Below, piece after piece: positions 37,799-45,938 of a stretch of DNA of 64,000 bases. The stretch is taken from positions 2,232,001-2,296,000 of the forward strand of contig CAVUMX010000001.1 of NCBI GenBank assembly GCA_963742725.1. The letters run 5' to 3'. Both the position numbers and the translations under genes were made by a program. The notes under the pieces were generated by a model that saw only the letters and a list, made by a program, of their open reading frames with translations, did not search any database and had not been told where the DNA came from. Numbering within the stretch: position 1 is the stretch's first letter; each line of letters begins with the position of its first letter. The stretch comes from CAVVAL01 sp963742725. GTDB lineage: Bacteria; Actinomycetota; Actinomycetes; Mycobacteriales; Cryptosporangiaceae.

Positions 37799-38486
37799 AC
37801 AGGCTGCCGCTCGACCCGCCCGACTGGAGCTTGATCCCCTCGGACGGCTGAAGCAGCACGAACCCGTTGCCGGAGAACGCGATCTGGAACAGCTCGCCGG
37901 AGCCGCCGCGCAGCAGCGATCCGAGGCTCTGTGACTTGTGGATCGTGCTCTGCAGCCCGGACGACCAGCCGATCACCGCGTCGGTGTCGGCGTACACGGG
38001 GGCCTCGGGCGTCACGGGAATGACGATCGGCTGCCCGTCGCTGGTGATCGCGAGCCGGCCGTGCCCCTGGAAGACGGAGTTGAACAGGCCGCCGCCGAGC
38101 ATGCCGGCGCCGCGCACCATCTGGATGTCGTACTGGAGCGTCGGGTCGAAGCAGATTACGTTGCGGCCGTTGATCGACAGCGCGTCGCCCGGCTCGATGT
38201 CGATGATGAAGCAGTCGTGGGCGAGCGACGCGAACCACACCTCACCGTGGCCACGGACGCTCATCAGCGCCAGGCCCTCGCCGGTGAACGCCCGCTTGAG
38301 GAACTTCCCGACCCCCTGGCTCTTGACCTCGAACCCGACGTTGCCCCGGTAGCCGATCATGGCGCCCTGGCGCGCAAGCAGCTCGCCGTTGATCGCGGCT
38401 TTGACGCACTTCGGGTGCTGCAGGCTGATGCCCAGCTGGGTTGCCTGCTGAGCCATGTTCTGGCTGTTGAAAAGGTCGCTGCGCAT
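37788..38486 (-). CDS. AIM24 family protein
   Basis: The 232-residue AIM24 (TerD-like beta-sandwich) protein contains LARQGAMIGYRGNVGFE and FLKRAFTGEGLALMSVRG. It also has GRLAITSDGQ and a C-terminal FSGNGFVLLQPSEG. Bacterial AIM24 proteins have no established function, and yeast Aim24 is a mitochondrial protein. The N-terminus MRSDLFNSQNM is shared with the neighbour at 38570. A hairpin lies between the two genes, so they are separately terminated. Its 3' end overlaps fhuF by 11 bp, which is unusually tight for a convergent pair. Confidence 0.88.
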   Translation of the reverse strand: MRSDLFNSQNMAQQATQLGISLQHPKCVKAAINGELLARQGAMIGYRGNVGFEVKSQGVGKFLKRAFTGEGLALMSVRGHGEVWFASLAHDCFIIDIEPGDALSINGRNVICFDPTLQYDIQMVRGAGMLGGGLFNSVFQGHGRLAITSDGQPIVIPVTPEAPVYADTDAVIGWSSGLQSTIHKSQSLGSLLRGGSGELFQIAFSGNGFVLLQPSEGIKLQSGGSSGSLFSG

Positions 38487-38524
38487 GGGTTCCCCGTTCG
38501 TCGGTGCAAAGACCGTAGTACGCG

Positions 38525-38558
38525 ACGGGCGCCGGACCCGTGAGGATCCGGCGCCCGT
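38525..38558 (-). terminator. Hairpin terminator between the two AIM24 genes
   Basis: ACGGGCGCCGGA (38525-38536) and TCCGGCGCCCGT (38547-38558) are exact complements around a 10-nt loop, 11 bp past the stop of the 38570-39298 gene. Confidence 0.85.
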
Positions 38559-38569
38559 GTACCAAGTCG

Positions 38570-39298
38570 TTACTGGCCGAGCAGACCACCCAACACGCCG
38601 CCGGACTGCTGCTGGCCGGACACCGCCGCACCGGCGATCTCCTCCGACGGCTGCACCACGACGAAGCCCTGGCCGGCGAAGCTCATCGTGAACGCTTCAC
38701 CGGTGGACCGGCCGAGGAGCGTGCCGAGGCCGAGCTGGTCGGCGCGGTGGTAGCCGGTCTGGAGGCTGGTGGACCAGCACACCGCGGCCTGCGGGTCGGC
38801 GAACGTCGGCTGGTCGACCCGGAGCACGACGGGCGTGCCCTTGCAGGTGATCGCGAGCCGGCCCTGGCCGGAGAACACACAGTTGAACAGGCCGGCGTTG
38901 GACATCATGCCCATGCCCTGGACCATCTTGATGTCCCAGGTCAGCGTGGGCTCGAACGCCAGCACGTTGGCGCCGTTGATGCTCAGGCCGTCGTGCGGGC
39001 CCTCGAGGTCGATCAGGTAGATGTCCGACGCCCGGTCGGCGAGGAACACGTCGCCCTGGCCGGTCATCTTCATGAGCGGGATGCCCTCGCCGGTGAGCTT
39101 GCTCTTCAGGAACTTGCCGATGCCGCCGGAGCCCTGCGCCTGGAACTGGACGTTCCCCTGGTAGGCGACCATCGCCCCGGTGCGGGCGAACGCTTCGCCG
39201 CGCAGCTCGACCTTGAGCAGCTTCGAGTTCTGCAGACGCAGGCCGGGCTGCTCCGACTCCTGCTCCATGTTCGACGCGGCAAACAGCTCACTGCGCAT
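38570..39298 (-). CDS. AIM24 family protein (paralogue)
   Basis: ATG 39298, preceded by GGAAGGGA, gives 242 residues; the frame runs on upstream but lacks family features. MRSELFAASNMEQESEQPGL parallels the start of the neighbour. The core has FARTGAMVAYQGNVQFQ, LKSKLTGEGIPLMKMTG, FNCVFSGQGRLAITCKGTPV and FAGQGFVVVQPSEE. The tail is Gly/Gln-rich. Tandem diverged AIM24 paralogues are frequent in actinobacteria, sometimes near tellurium-resistance-like or stress loci, none seen here. Function unknown. Confidence 0.88.
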   Translation of the reverse strand: MRSELFAASNMEQESEQPGLRLQNSKLLKVELRGEAFARTGAMVAYQGNVQFQAQGSGGIGKFLKSKLTGEGIPLMKMTGQGDVFLADRASDIYLIDLEGPHDGLSINGANVLAFEPTLTWDIKMVQGMGMMSNAGLFNCVFSGQGRLAITCKGTPVVLRVDQPTFADPQAAVCWSTSLQTGYHRADQLGLGTLLGRSTGEAFTMSFAGQGFVVVQPSEEIAGAAVSGQQQSGGVLGGLLGQ

Positions 39299-39437
39299 TG
39301 GGTTTTTCCCTTCCAAGGACGTGGACACGCTGAGCGTAGTGACAACGCGCCAGGGGGCGCTGTCGTGCCGGCGACGTTTTGCACGTTTGACCTCCGGTTT
39401 TGCCCGTTCAGCCGACCAAACGGTCCTGAATGACCCG

Positions 39438-39635
39438 CTATATCAGCCCCAAATTCTGCGCGGTCAGCGTCGCTGTCAGGCGATCTCGCGCGCCAAGTTT
39501 CCGGTATGTGCTCTCCAGGTGCTTGTTCACGGTCCGGGGTGAGATCTCCAGCCGGCGAGCGATCGCCCGCGCGGTGAGCCCGCGGCTGAGATGGGTGAGC
39601 ACGGTGTGCTCTCGTGGCGTCAAGACGTCCGTCAT
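39438..39635 (-). CDS. Stand-alone LuxR-type helix-turn-helix protein
   Basis: ATG 39635 gives a 65-residue protein that is almost only a GerE/LuxR DNA-binding domain: LTPREHTVLTHLSRGLTARA, IARRLEISPRTVNKHLESTY, RKLGARDRLTATL. It has no sensory domain, like GerE and other short regulators. It diverges from the larger LuxR-domain gene at 39750 across 114 bp. The frame is open further upstream, but without recognisable sequence. The rare ATA codon is used as the last sense codon. Confidence 0.75.
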   Translation of the reverse strand: MTDVLTPREHTVLTHLSRGLTARAIARRLEISPRTVNKHLESTYRKLGARDRLTATLTAQNLGLI

Positions 39636-39749
39636 GGTGGTTCCCCGCTGTCGTGATCGTGTGGCGCTGGACAGTCCACGGCACACTGCATCCCTGAAAC
39701 AGGGGGTGCGCACGGCCCGGTGCGCACCTGGGCAACGGAGTACACGCCT

Positions 39750-40769
39750 ATGACCGTCATCCCGTCGCTGGTGCGTTGGGGCCTTTCGCCCGACGCCGAC
39801 CTCGTGTACCGGACGCTGAGCCTCTACGGCCCGCAGACCAGCAGCGGCGCTGCCCGTGACCTGGGAATCTCGAAGGCCCGGGTCGACGGCGCGCTGGACG
39901 AGCTGGTCGCGCTCGGAGCGGCCACGCCGGCACCCAGCACCAGACCCGGCACCCGGCGGTGGCAACCGGCGCCGGCCGACCGGGTGCTGGCCCGGGTCCG
40001 GCGGCGGCCGCGCGGTCCCCGGCGGCGACCCGCGCGGTGGCGGCGCCAGCTCGCCGAGGCCGTGCCGTTCGCGGTGGACGAGGAACAGGTCCGGGCCTGG
40101 CCGTCCCGCGCGCTCGCCCGTGGCCGCATCGCCGAACTGGCCAGCCGCGAACGGGTCGAACACCTCACGATCAACACCGAGGAGGTGTTCAGCGTCGACG
40201 CGGTCACCGTCGCCTCGCCGCTGGACCAGGACCTGCTCACCCGTGGCCTCCGCGTCCGGACGCTCGGCCACCCGGCCAGCGACGGCGACAGGTCGTGCGC
40301 GTACCCGTCACAGCTCGCGGCTCTGGGCGGTGAGCACCGCGAAGCGGACGAGCTGCCTATGAAGCTGATGCTGTTCGACCGCCGGGTCGCCATCCTCGCC
40401 GCCGACCCGACCGACTTCGAGGCGGGTGCCGTGGAGATCAGCGACCTGGCCGTGACGGAGCACCTGAGCGTCGTGTTCCACCAGATCTGGGCGGACGCCC
40501 GCGATCCCCGCCGGACCGGTGTGCCGCCCGTCATCCTGACCGCTCGCGAGAAGACCATCGTCGGACTCCTGTCCGAGGGCCGCTCCGAGGAGTCGGTCGC
40601 CGCCCAGCTCGGACTGAGCCGGCGCAGCGTGGTCTACGCACTTCGCGCCCTCATGGACCGGCTCGGCGTGGAGAACCGCTTCCAGCTCGCGCTGGTTCTG
40701 GGCGCCGTCGGCGCCACCCCCTTACCTGACGCTTATCGAACCGTGGAGGATGCATGTTCCGATTCCTGA
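39750..40769 (+). CDS. LuxR-type regulator with N-terminal winged-helix domain
   Basis: ATG 39750 gives 339 residues. Residues about 8-65 form a TrmB/MarR-like winged helix (SLYGPQTSSGAARDLGISKA RVDGALDEL region). A phospholipase-D-like or effector domain of unknown ligand spans about 120-260. The C-terminal LuxR helix-turn-helix (about 270-325) has LTAREKTIVGLLSEGRSEES, VAAQLGLSRRSVVYALRALM. This architecture occurs in actinobacterial regulators near peptide or secreted-product loci. It overlaps the secreted-protein gene by 16 bp, so the two are probably one operon. Confidence 0.8.
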   Translation: MTVIPSLVRWGLSPDADLVYRTLSLYGPQTSSGAARDLGISKARVDGALDELVALGAATPAPSTRPGTRRWQPAPADRVLARVRRRPRGPRRRPARWRRQLAEAVPFAVDEEQVRAWPSRALARGRIAELASRERVEHLTINTEEVFSVDAVTVASPLDQDLLTRGLRVRTLGHPASDGDRSCAYPSQLAALGGEHREADELPMKLMLFDRRVAILAADPTDFEAGAVEISDLAVTEHLSVVFHQIWADARDPRRTGVPPVILTAREKTIVGLLSEGRSEESVAAQLGLSRRSVVYALRALMDRLGVENRFQLALVLGAVGATPLPDAYRTVEDACSDS

Positions 40770-41293
40770 CCGTGCTGGCCTGTTCCGTCGTGATCGGCGC
40801 GGTGGCGGCCGGGTCGCCGGCCTCGGCGACCGTCATCGCCGACCCTGTCCGGTCGCCGGTATGGGTGCCCGCCTCGTGCGCGACCGGGACGTTGACCGGC
40901 GCAGTCCGGGAACCCGGGGGCGGCGTGGTCGTATCCGGGACGGCCGAAGCCTGCGGCGACCACGTCGCGAAGTCCTTCTTCGCGCTGGCGGTGTTCCACA
41001 TCGGCACCGATCTCAAGCCGTTCGCGGAGCACGACGACGCCCGCTTCTACCGGAAGGAACAGCCGCGGCCCTTCGCGGCTCACGCCTTCCGGAGCGGGAC
41101 GACCGACGCGGTCTGCCTGATGGCGTCTTCCACCAAGCGGCTGAGCTGCGCCTGGGTCAGCGCGCCCCACGGCCAGCCGGTGACGATGACGCCCATCGGC
41201 ATCGACGACCCCGTCGTGCGGGCGCCGGTCGAGCTGGGCCGCCGCGACCCCGGAAATCCCGGTGATGTGGACAAGTGCGCCACGTGCTTCTGA
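40754..41293 (+). CDS. Secreted protein of unknown function
   Basis: The 179-residue protein has a clear Sec signal peptide (about 1-26, FLTVLACSVVIGAVAAGSPA ending SAT). The mature part is about 150 residues with an even number of cysteines spread through it and the unusual terminus DKCATCF. I do not recognise a family. The gene begins inside the end of the upstream LuxR-domain gene, which suggests that regulator controls or co-varies with it. A hairpin follows. Confidence 0.75.
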   Translation: MFRFLTVLACSVVIGAVAAGSPASATVIADPVRSPVWVPASCATGTLTGAVREPGGGVVVSGTAEACGDHVAKSFFALAVFHIGTDLKPFAEHDDARFYRKEQPRPFAAHAFRSGTTDAVCLMASSTKRLSCAWVSAPHGQPVTMTPIGIDDPVVRAPVELGRRDPGNPGDVDKCATCF

Positions 41294-41300
41294 CGAGGTC

Positions 41301-41326
41301 GTGCCCCTCACCGTCGTGAGGGGCAC
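41301..41326. terminator. Bidirectional hairpin terminator
   Basis: GTGCCCCTCAC (41301-41311), loop CGTC and GTGAGGGGCAC (41316-41326) form a perfect stem between the convergent secreted-protein and RTX-like genes. Confidence 0.88.
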
Positions 41327-41335
41327 GCCGCCGCG

Positions 41336-42139
41336 TCAGAGCCTCTCGCACGCCTGGAAGTTCGGACCGTTGACGCACACGTCGAAGTCCGCGCCGCCGT
41401 CCAGCTCGTTGTTGCCCGGTCCGCCGTCGAGCTTGTCGTCGCCGTCCTCGCCGCGCAGGTAGTCACGCCCGACGCCGCCGAGCAGCGTGTCGCCGCCGGG
41501 GCCGCCGTTCAGCACGTCGAGCTCGCCGAAGCCGAACAGCGTGTCGTTGCCCTGCTCGCCGTGCAGCTGGTCGTAGTTCGGTCCGCCGTAGAGGGCGTCG
41601 TCGCCGTCGCCACCGACGATCATGTTCATGCCGTCGTCGTCGCCGGTCGAGGAGCCGGTGATCCGGTCGTTCCCCGCGCGGCCGTCGACGAAGTCGTTGC
41701 CCCCTCCGCCGTCGATGTGGTCGTTGCCCAGCTCGCCGTACAGGGTGTCCTGGTCCTTGCCGCCCAACACCGTCAGCGGGACCTTGAGGGTCGGCGCGAC
41801 GTGCCGGCGACCGAGCCAGTCCTGCCCGGCGCCGAGATCGAGGTAGATCTGGTCGATCCCGGTGGCCTCACAGTGCACGATCGTGTCGTCGTAGCCGGGT
41901 GCGCGCCAGCATCCCCGTCCGGGCACGATCGGGATCTCGTCGTCGATCACGTAGTAGCCGTCGATCGCGCTGAGCTGGACCTTGTTGTCGCTCGAACCGC
42001 CGGTGTACTGGATCTGCTTCCAGGCGACCTCCGCCTTGCCGGCCTCGACGGCGTGAGCCGCGGTGGGGACGGTCAGGGCCGGTACGACCATGGCCGCGGC
42101 CACGACGCCCACGCGTAGCACCTGCTTCGTGATGCGCAT
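41336..42139 (-). CDS. Secreted calcium-binding RTX-repeat protein
   Basis: ATG 42139 (site GAGGGAG) gives 267 residues. A signal peptide (about 1-31) and a roughly 75-residue unknown segment with two Cys precede about ten nonapeptide RTX repeats (about 108-255; LYGELGNDHIDGGGGNDFVD, RGEDGDDKLDGGPG), each with Gly/Asp positions that bind Ca2+ in a beta-roll. The end has a Cys pair (DVCVNGPNFQAC). No enzymatic domain is visible, so it may be an adhesin, spore or surface structural protein. It shares an upstream repeated element with the zincin gene behind it. Confidence 0.85.
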   Translation of the reverse strand: MRITKQVLRVGVVAAAMVVPALTVPTAAHAVEAGKAEVAWKQIQYTGGSSDNKVQLSAIDGYYVIDDEIPIVPGRGCWRAPGYDDTIVHCEATGIDQIYLDLGAGQDWLGRRHVAPTLKVPLTVLGGKDQDTLYGELGNDHIDGGGGNDFVDGRAGNDRITGSSTGDDDGMNMIVGGDGDDALYGGPNYDQLHGEQGNDTLFGFGELDVLNGGPGGDTLLGGVGRDYLRGEDGDDKLDGGPGNNELDGGADFDVCVNGPNFQACERL

Positions 42140-42173
42140 GCTCGCTCCCTCGCTCGGGGGCACGCCCGGGGCC

Positions 42174-42238
42174 GGGCGGCGAGCATCACGATCGGGGACC
42201 GCCGCGACTGTCGACAGTGGAAAGTGTGCGTATTGACA
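42174..42238 (-). repeat. Repeated upstream element, copy A
   Basis: It lies before the RTX-like gene. Its 24-bp end (42215-42238) differs from copy B (42697-42720) at 4 positions, and both copies begin with GGGCGGCGA 41-42 bp away. It probably carries a promoter or regulator site for the minus-strand gene. Confidence 0.65.
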
Positions 42239-42245
42239 GCCCTTG

Positions 42246-42581
42246 TCAGGCCCAACCGAGTTCGTGCAGGCGGTCGTCGTCGATGCCGAAGTGGTGCGCG
42301 ATCTCGTGGACGACCGTGACCGCGACCTCCTCGACCACGTCGTCCTCGTCGTCGCACATCGCCAGGGTCGGGTTGCGGTAGATGTAGATGCGGTCGGGCA
42401 GGGCGCCGGAGTAGTCCCAGCCGCGTTCGGTCAGCGCGTAACCCTCGTAGAGGCCGAGCAGGCCCGGCTCCGGCGGTTCGTCCTCGACCAGCACCACCAC
42501 GTTGTCCATGCGGCCGAGCAGTTCCTCGGGGATGCTGTCCAGCGCTTCGGCGACCAGTTCCTCGAAGCGTTCCCTGCTCAT
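42246..42581 (-). CDS. Zincin-like metallopeptidase family protein
   Basis: ATG 42581 gives 111 residues, the length of the DUF1025/zincin-like family. FEELVAEALDSIPEELLGRM and NVVVLVEDEP match the N-terminal half. The zinc motif VVHEIAHHFGIDDDRLHELG gives HExxH plus a third His. It is cytosolic (no signal peptide). Physiological substrates are unknown; structures of the family resemble minimal metallopeptidases. Copy B of the repeated element lies upstream, suggesting shared control with the RTX-like gene. Confidence 0.88.
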   Translation of the reverse strand: MSRERFEELVAEALDSIPEELLGRMDNVVVLVEDEPPEPGLLGLYEGYALTERGWDYSGALPDRIYIYRNPTLAMCDDEDDVVEEVAVTVVHEIAHHFGIDDDRLHELGWA

Positions 42582-42654
42582 GTCGACCACGCCCACGATT
42601 GTGCACGCTCCACCGGAGGCGCCCGCCCGGGGCCACGCGACGGGGCAGCGCCCC

Positions 42655-42720
42655 GGGCGGCGAAGACCATCGTCGGCGATCGGGAGGCCTGCCCGGCAGT
42701 GGCAACTGTACGTATTGACG
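42655..42720 (-). repeat. Repeated upstream element, copy B
   Basis: The second copy of the element sits between the zincin gene (leftward) and rbsK (rightward). CAGTGGCAACTGTACGTATT (42697-42716) matches copy A at most positions. See copy A. Confidence 0.65.
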
Positions 42721-42742
42721 CGGGCGGTGGGATCGTGGGCCG

Positions 42743-43630
42743 GTGACGCGGATCGCGGTGCTCGGCAGCGCCAACATGGACCTGGTCGCGTACGTCGAGT
42801 CGGCGCCCGCACAGGGCGAGACCGTGTTCGGACGGGAGTTCCGCACGGTCGCCGGCGGCAAGGGCGCGAACCAGGCGATCGCGGCCGCGCGGGCCGGCGC
42901 GGACGTGCTGATGATCGGGGCGGTCGGGGACGACGCGTTCGGTGCGTCGCTGCGGTCGGTGCTGTCCGGCGCAGGTGTGGCGGTCGATCGGCTGCGGACG
43001 GTGCCCGGACCGACCGGCACGGCACACATCGTCGTGGACTCCCGTGGCGGCAACTCCATCGTCGTGGTGCCGTCCGCGAACGCGACCGTGACAGATCTGT
43101 CCGCTGAGGACGGTGCCGCCCTGGACGGCTGTGACGCGCTCCTGCTCCAGCTGGAGCTACCGCTGGCGGCGGTGGTGGCCGGTGCGGGTTTGGGACGGGC
43201 GGCCGGGGCGCGGGTCGTACTCACGCCCGCGCCCGCTGGGGACCTGCCTGACGAGCTGCTGGCCACTGTGGACCTGCTCGTCCCGAACGAGCACGAGGCG
43301 GCGGCGCTGACCGGCTTGGACGATCCGCGGGCCGCACTGGCGGCACTGCTTGAGCGGGTGCCGGAGGTCGTGATCACGCTGGGCGCCGCCGGCTGCCTGT
43401 ACGGATCGCGATCCGGCGAGCTGCTCCACGTCCCGGCCGTCGCGGTGGACGCCGTCGACACCACGGCGGCTGGGGACACGTTCGTCGGCGCGCTGACCGT
43501 CGCCCTGGCGGAGGGGGTGGCCGTCGACCGCGCTCTCCGGTGGGCGTCGGCTGCGGCGGCGCTATCGGTGCAGCGTCAGGGCGCCAGCTCGTCGATGCCC
43601 ACGCGCGGCGAGATCGACGCGGCTATGTAG
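42743..43630 (+). CDS. rbsK: Ribokinase (PfkB family)
   Basis: GTG 42743 gives 295 residues. VLGSANMDLV opens it, GGKGANQAIAAARAGADV is PfkB signature 1, and the C-terminal DTTAAGDTFVGAL is signature 2 with the catalytic Asp; AAGD in place of GAGD is common in ribokinases. It phosphorylates D-ribose at O5. No ribose transporter (rbsABC) is nearby, so the sugar could be another pentose or nucleoside-derived. A large hairpin follows and overlaps the end of the convergent gene. Confidence 0.9.
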   Translation: MTRIAVLGSANMDLVAYVESAPAQGETVFGREFRTVAGGKGANQAIAAARAGADVLMIGAVGDDAFGASLRSVLSGAGVAVDRLRTVPGPTGTAHIVVDSRGGNSIVVVPSANATVTDLSAEDGAALDGCDALLLQLELPLAAVVAGAGLGRAAGARVVLTPAPAGDLPDELLATVDLLVPNEHEAAALTGLDDPRAALAALLERVPEVVITLGAAGCLYGSRSGELLHVPAVAVDAVDTTAAGDTFVGALTVALAEGVAVDRALRWASAAAALSVQRQGASSSMPTRGEIDAAM

Positions 43631-43644
43631 CGCTGCGCCACGAT

Positions 43645-43691
43645 CCGACCGGTGGGATCGCGGATCCTGGCTTCAGGATCCGACCGGTCGG
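43645..43691. terminator. Double-stem terminator between convergent genes
   Basis: The outer arms CCGACCGGT (43645-43653) and ACCGGTCGG (43683-43691) pair, and an inner hairpin CGGATCCTG-GCTT-CAGGATCCG (43661-43682) fits between. It overlaps the last codons of the DUF2867 gene (stop at 43673). Confidence 0.75.
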
Positions 43692-44659
43692 AAGGCGCTG
43701 CTGGTGCGGAGCGGGGCGGGCGGTGCCTGCTCGGCCAGCCGCCGCGCCGCTCGGACCAGCATCGACCGGACGATCGCCGGATGGATCCGCCGCACGATCG
43801 CCATGTACAGGCGTCCGCGCAGGTTGTGAGTCCGCGCGACCGTCGTCAGCGTGGCGGAACCGGCTTCGACGAGCAGGGACGCGCGGAAGTCGAGGTGACG
43901 GGCGTCGACGCCGAGCAGGGCCTCGGTATCCGTACGGTCGGTGACGGCGAACGCGCTCCGGTCGCCGCGCTCGATCCCGACGAGCCGGACGAGAGCGTTA
44001 CGCAGTCCCAGCAGCGCGGCGACCCAGCCCGGTGTGTTCGTGAACGTGGCCCGTGCCCAGTCGGCGGGGTCGGTGGTGACGCCCGGGCGCACGGGCACCG
44101 CCCAGGCGTCGGTGAAGTCCACGCGGGAGAGTGCGGACCGGACGAGCGTCGCGTTCTCGGGAACGGGCATCTCCCGCGCGGACCCGGTAAGCCGGCCACG
44201 GAGGAACCGCACCCACGGCGACCAGAGTGCCGGCCGCGCGACGGTGCCGGTGACGGCGAGTTCGGCGTTGTCGAGCGCGTCCTCGATCAGCCCGTCGTGG
44301 AGCCACCGGACGGCGAGCGGCCAGCCGAGCAGCATCACGCCGCGCGGACGTCCTTCGAGGATGTGGACCAGGCGGCACCCGTCCGCGCCGGCCGGGACGA
44401 CGACCAGTTCGTGGTAGCCGTCCATGCCCATCGTGGGATCGAACGCGAACCGCACGCGCCGGCCCGGCTCGTACTCGCTGACGTGGTAGCGGATCGGACC
44501 GTGCCCGCCGTCCGCGCCGATGCCGAGCGGGCGGTCGAGGCGCAGCGCGGGCCAGGACGGCGTCGGCCAGAGCGCATCGGTGGGGCTGGCCAGGCGATCG
44601 AGCAGCGCGCCGACCTGGGCCGCGGAGACTGGCAGGGCACGTTCGTGAACGTTCCTCAT
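43673..44659 (-). CDS. DUF2867 protein with N-terminal SRPBCC-like domain
   Basis: ATG 44659, with GGAGGATCGCC ahead, gives 328 residues. Residues 1-155 look like a START/SRPBCC lipid-binding fold (RYHVSEYEPGRRVRFAF, GYHELVVVPAG). Residues about 160-300 match DUF2867 (MPVPENATLVRSALSRVDFT, DAWAVPV, NTPGWVAALLGLRN). DUF2867 proteins are often fused to SDR enzymes, and their role is unknown. The gene diverges from a TetR gene with two palindromic operators between them, so it is probably the regulator's target. Confidence 0.8.
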   Translation of the reverse strand: MRNVHERALPVSAAQVGALLDRLASPTDALWPTPSWPALRLDRPLGIGADGGHGPIRYHVSEYEPGRRVRFAFDPTMGMDGYHELVVVPAGADGCRLVHILEGRPRGVMLLGWPLAVRWLHDGLIEDALDNAELAVTGTVARPALWSPWVRFLRGRLTGSAREMPVPENATLVRSALSRVDFTDAWAVPVRPGVTTDPADWARATFTNTPGWVAALLGLRNALVRLVGIERGDRSAFAVTDRTDTEALLGVDARHLDFRASLLVEAGSATLTTVARTHNLRGRLYMAIVRRIHPAIVRSMLVRAARRLAEQAPPAPLRTSSAFRPVGS

Positions 44660-44668
44660 GGCGATCCT

Positions 44669-44709
44669 CCATACGGTGCCGTATGGAGAAACCGTACGGT
44701 AGCGTACGG
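44669..44709. promoter_or_regulatory. Two palindromic TetR operator candidates
   Basis: CCATACGGTGCCGTATGG (44669-44686) is a perfect palindrome, and CCGTACGGTAGCGTACGG (44692-44709) is an inverted CCGTACG/CGTACGG with a 4-bp centre. Both share the TACGG...CCGTA half-site and fill the 52-bp gap between the DUF2867 and TetR genes. Confidence 0.8.
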
Positions 44710-44711
44710 CG

Positions 44712-45281
44712 ATGGCGCAAGAGGGAAAGCGGCGGCTCACCGCCGACGACTGGGCAGTGGCGGCGCTCGACGCACTCAGCGAAGGCGGGCTGCCGGCCGT
44801 CGCGGTGGAACCACTGGCGACCCGGCTCGGCGCCACCAAAGGCAGCTTCTACTGGCACTTCGCCAACCGGGACGCTCTGATCAGCGCCACGCTCCTCAGG
44901 TGGGAGTCCGTCCATACGGACGGCGTGATCGCCACGATCGAGGCGCTGCCGGACCCGGTCACCCAGCTCCGGACGCTGCTGTCCATGGTGATCGCCGCGG
45001 TGGAACATTCACGGATCGACAGTTCCCTGCTGGCGGCCGCCGACCATCCGCTGGTCGCGCCGGTCCTCACCCGGGTCACCGGGCGGCGCATCGCCTACGT
45101 CGCCGGCCTGTTCGAGAAGCTGGACTTCCCGCCGGACGTCGCGCGTGGCAAGGCCGTCCTCGCCTACAGCGCCTATCTCGGACACGGCCAACTGGCGCAC
45201 GCGACGCCCGGCGTCCTCCCCGGCGGGCGCGCGGCGAGCCGCTACCTGGACGACGTGATCGCGGCCCTGACCGCTCGGTGA
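44712..45281 (+). CDS. TetR-family transcriptional regulator
   Basis: The 189-residue protein has a TetR helix-turn-helix at about 11-57 (VAVEPLATRLGATKGSFYWH) and a helical ligand domain. The divergent DUF2867 gene and the paired palindromes in the gap suggest auto-repression plus control of that target. The operator reaches to within 3 bp of the ATG, so repression would block both promoter and ribosome access. The ligand is unknown. A Uma2 gene follows 93 bp later and is probably independent. Confidence 0.9.
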   Translation: MAQEGKRRLTADDWAVAALDALSEGGLPAVAVEPLATRLGATKGSFYWHFANRDALISATLLRWESVHTDGVIATIEALPDPVTQLRTLLSMVIAAVEHSRIDSSLLAAADHPLVAPVLTRVTGRRIAYVAGLFEKLDFPPDVARGKAVLAYSAYLGHGQLAHATPGVLPGGRAASRYLDDVIAALTAR

Positions 45282-45374
45282 CGCGTACCGTTATCCACAG
45301 GACGATGTATGAGCCGCTCGTGAGGAGTGCCGCGGATGCCAGACTTTGATGACGAAGTCAGGGAGGTGCGGAGG

Positions 45375-45938
45375 ATGAGCGCGGTTGCGGTCGAACACGT
45401 TGGTCCGTGGACGGTTGATGAGCTGCTCGAATGGCCGGACGACGAGCAGCAGCGGCATGAACTCGTCGACGGGAGCCTGCTGATGAGCCCCGCACCGGGC
45501 TATCGGCACCAGTTTGCGTCATCGATGCTGTGGTATGCGCTGCGCTCTGTCGTGCCGGCCGAGCTCGAGGTCTACGAAGCGGTGAACGTGCGAGTGGGCA
45601 ACTCGCGGCTGCTCATCCCGGACGTGGTGGTCATCCGGTGTCCAGGTACGACGGCGAAGGTGCTGCCGGCGAGCGACGTCGTACTGGTCGCCGAGATCGT
45701 GTCGCCATCGAGTGTCGCGATCGACCGGACGCTCAAGATGGCGCTCTACGCATCCGCCGGGATCCCGCACTACCTGCTGGTCGAACTCGACGGCGCGGAC
45801 GGGCCCAGCATCGTCGCCCACACCCTGGCCGGTGAGACCTACCAGGAGACCGGCTCGGCGCGGGCCGGCGAGCTCCTGACCCTCGATCAGCCCTACCCGG
45901 TCGAGCTCGATCCGGGGACGCTCGTCCACCGCACGTAA
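45375..45938 (+). CDS. Uma2 family restriction-endonuclease-like protein
   Basis: ATG 45375, preceded by GGGAGGTG, gives 187 residues. The PD-(D/E)XK core is visible: ELVDGSLLMSP, the metal Asp in LIPDVVVIR, then AEIVSPSS with Glu and the following Lys region DRTLKMALYASAGIPHYLLV. Uma2 (DUF820) genes are numerous in actinobacteria and cyanobacteria and may be remnants of mobile elements; no cleavage activity is established for most. This gene starts 93 bp after the TetR gene. Confidence 0.85.
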   Translation: MSAVAVEHVGPWTVDELLEWPDDEQQRHELVDGSLLMSPAPGYRHQFASSMLWYALRSVVPAELEVYEAVNVRVGNSRLLIPDVVVIRCPGTTAKVLPASDVVLVAEIVSPSSVAIDRTLKMALYASAGIPHYLLVELDGADGPSIVAHTLAGETYQETGSARAGELLTLDQPYPVELDPGTLVHRT

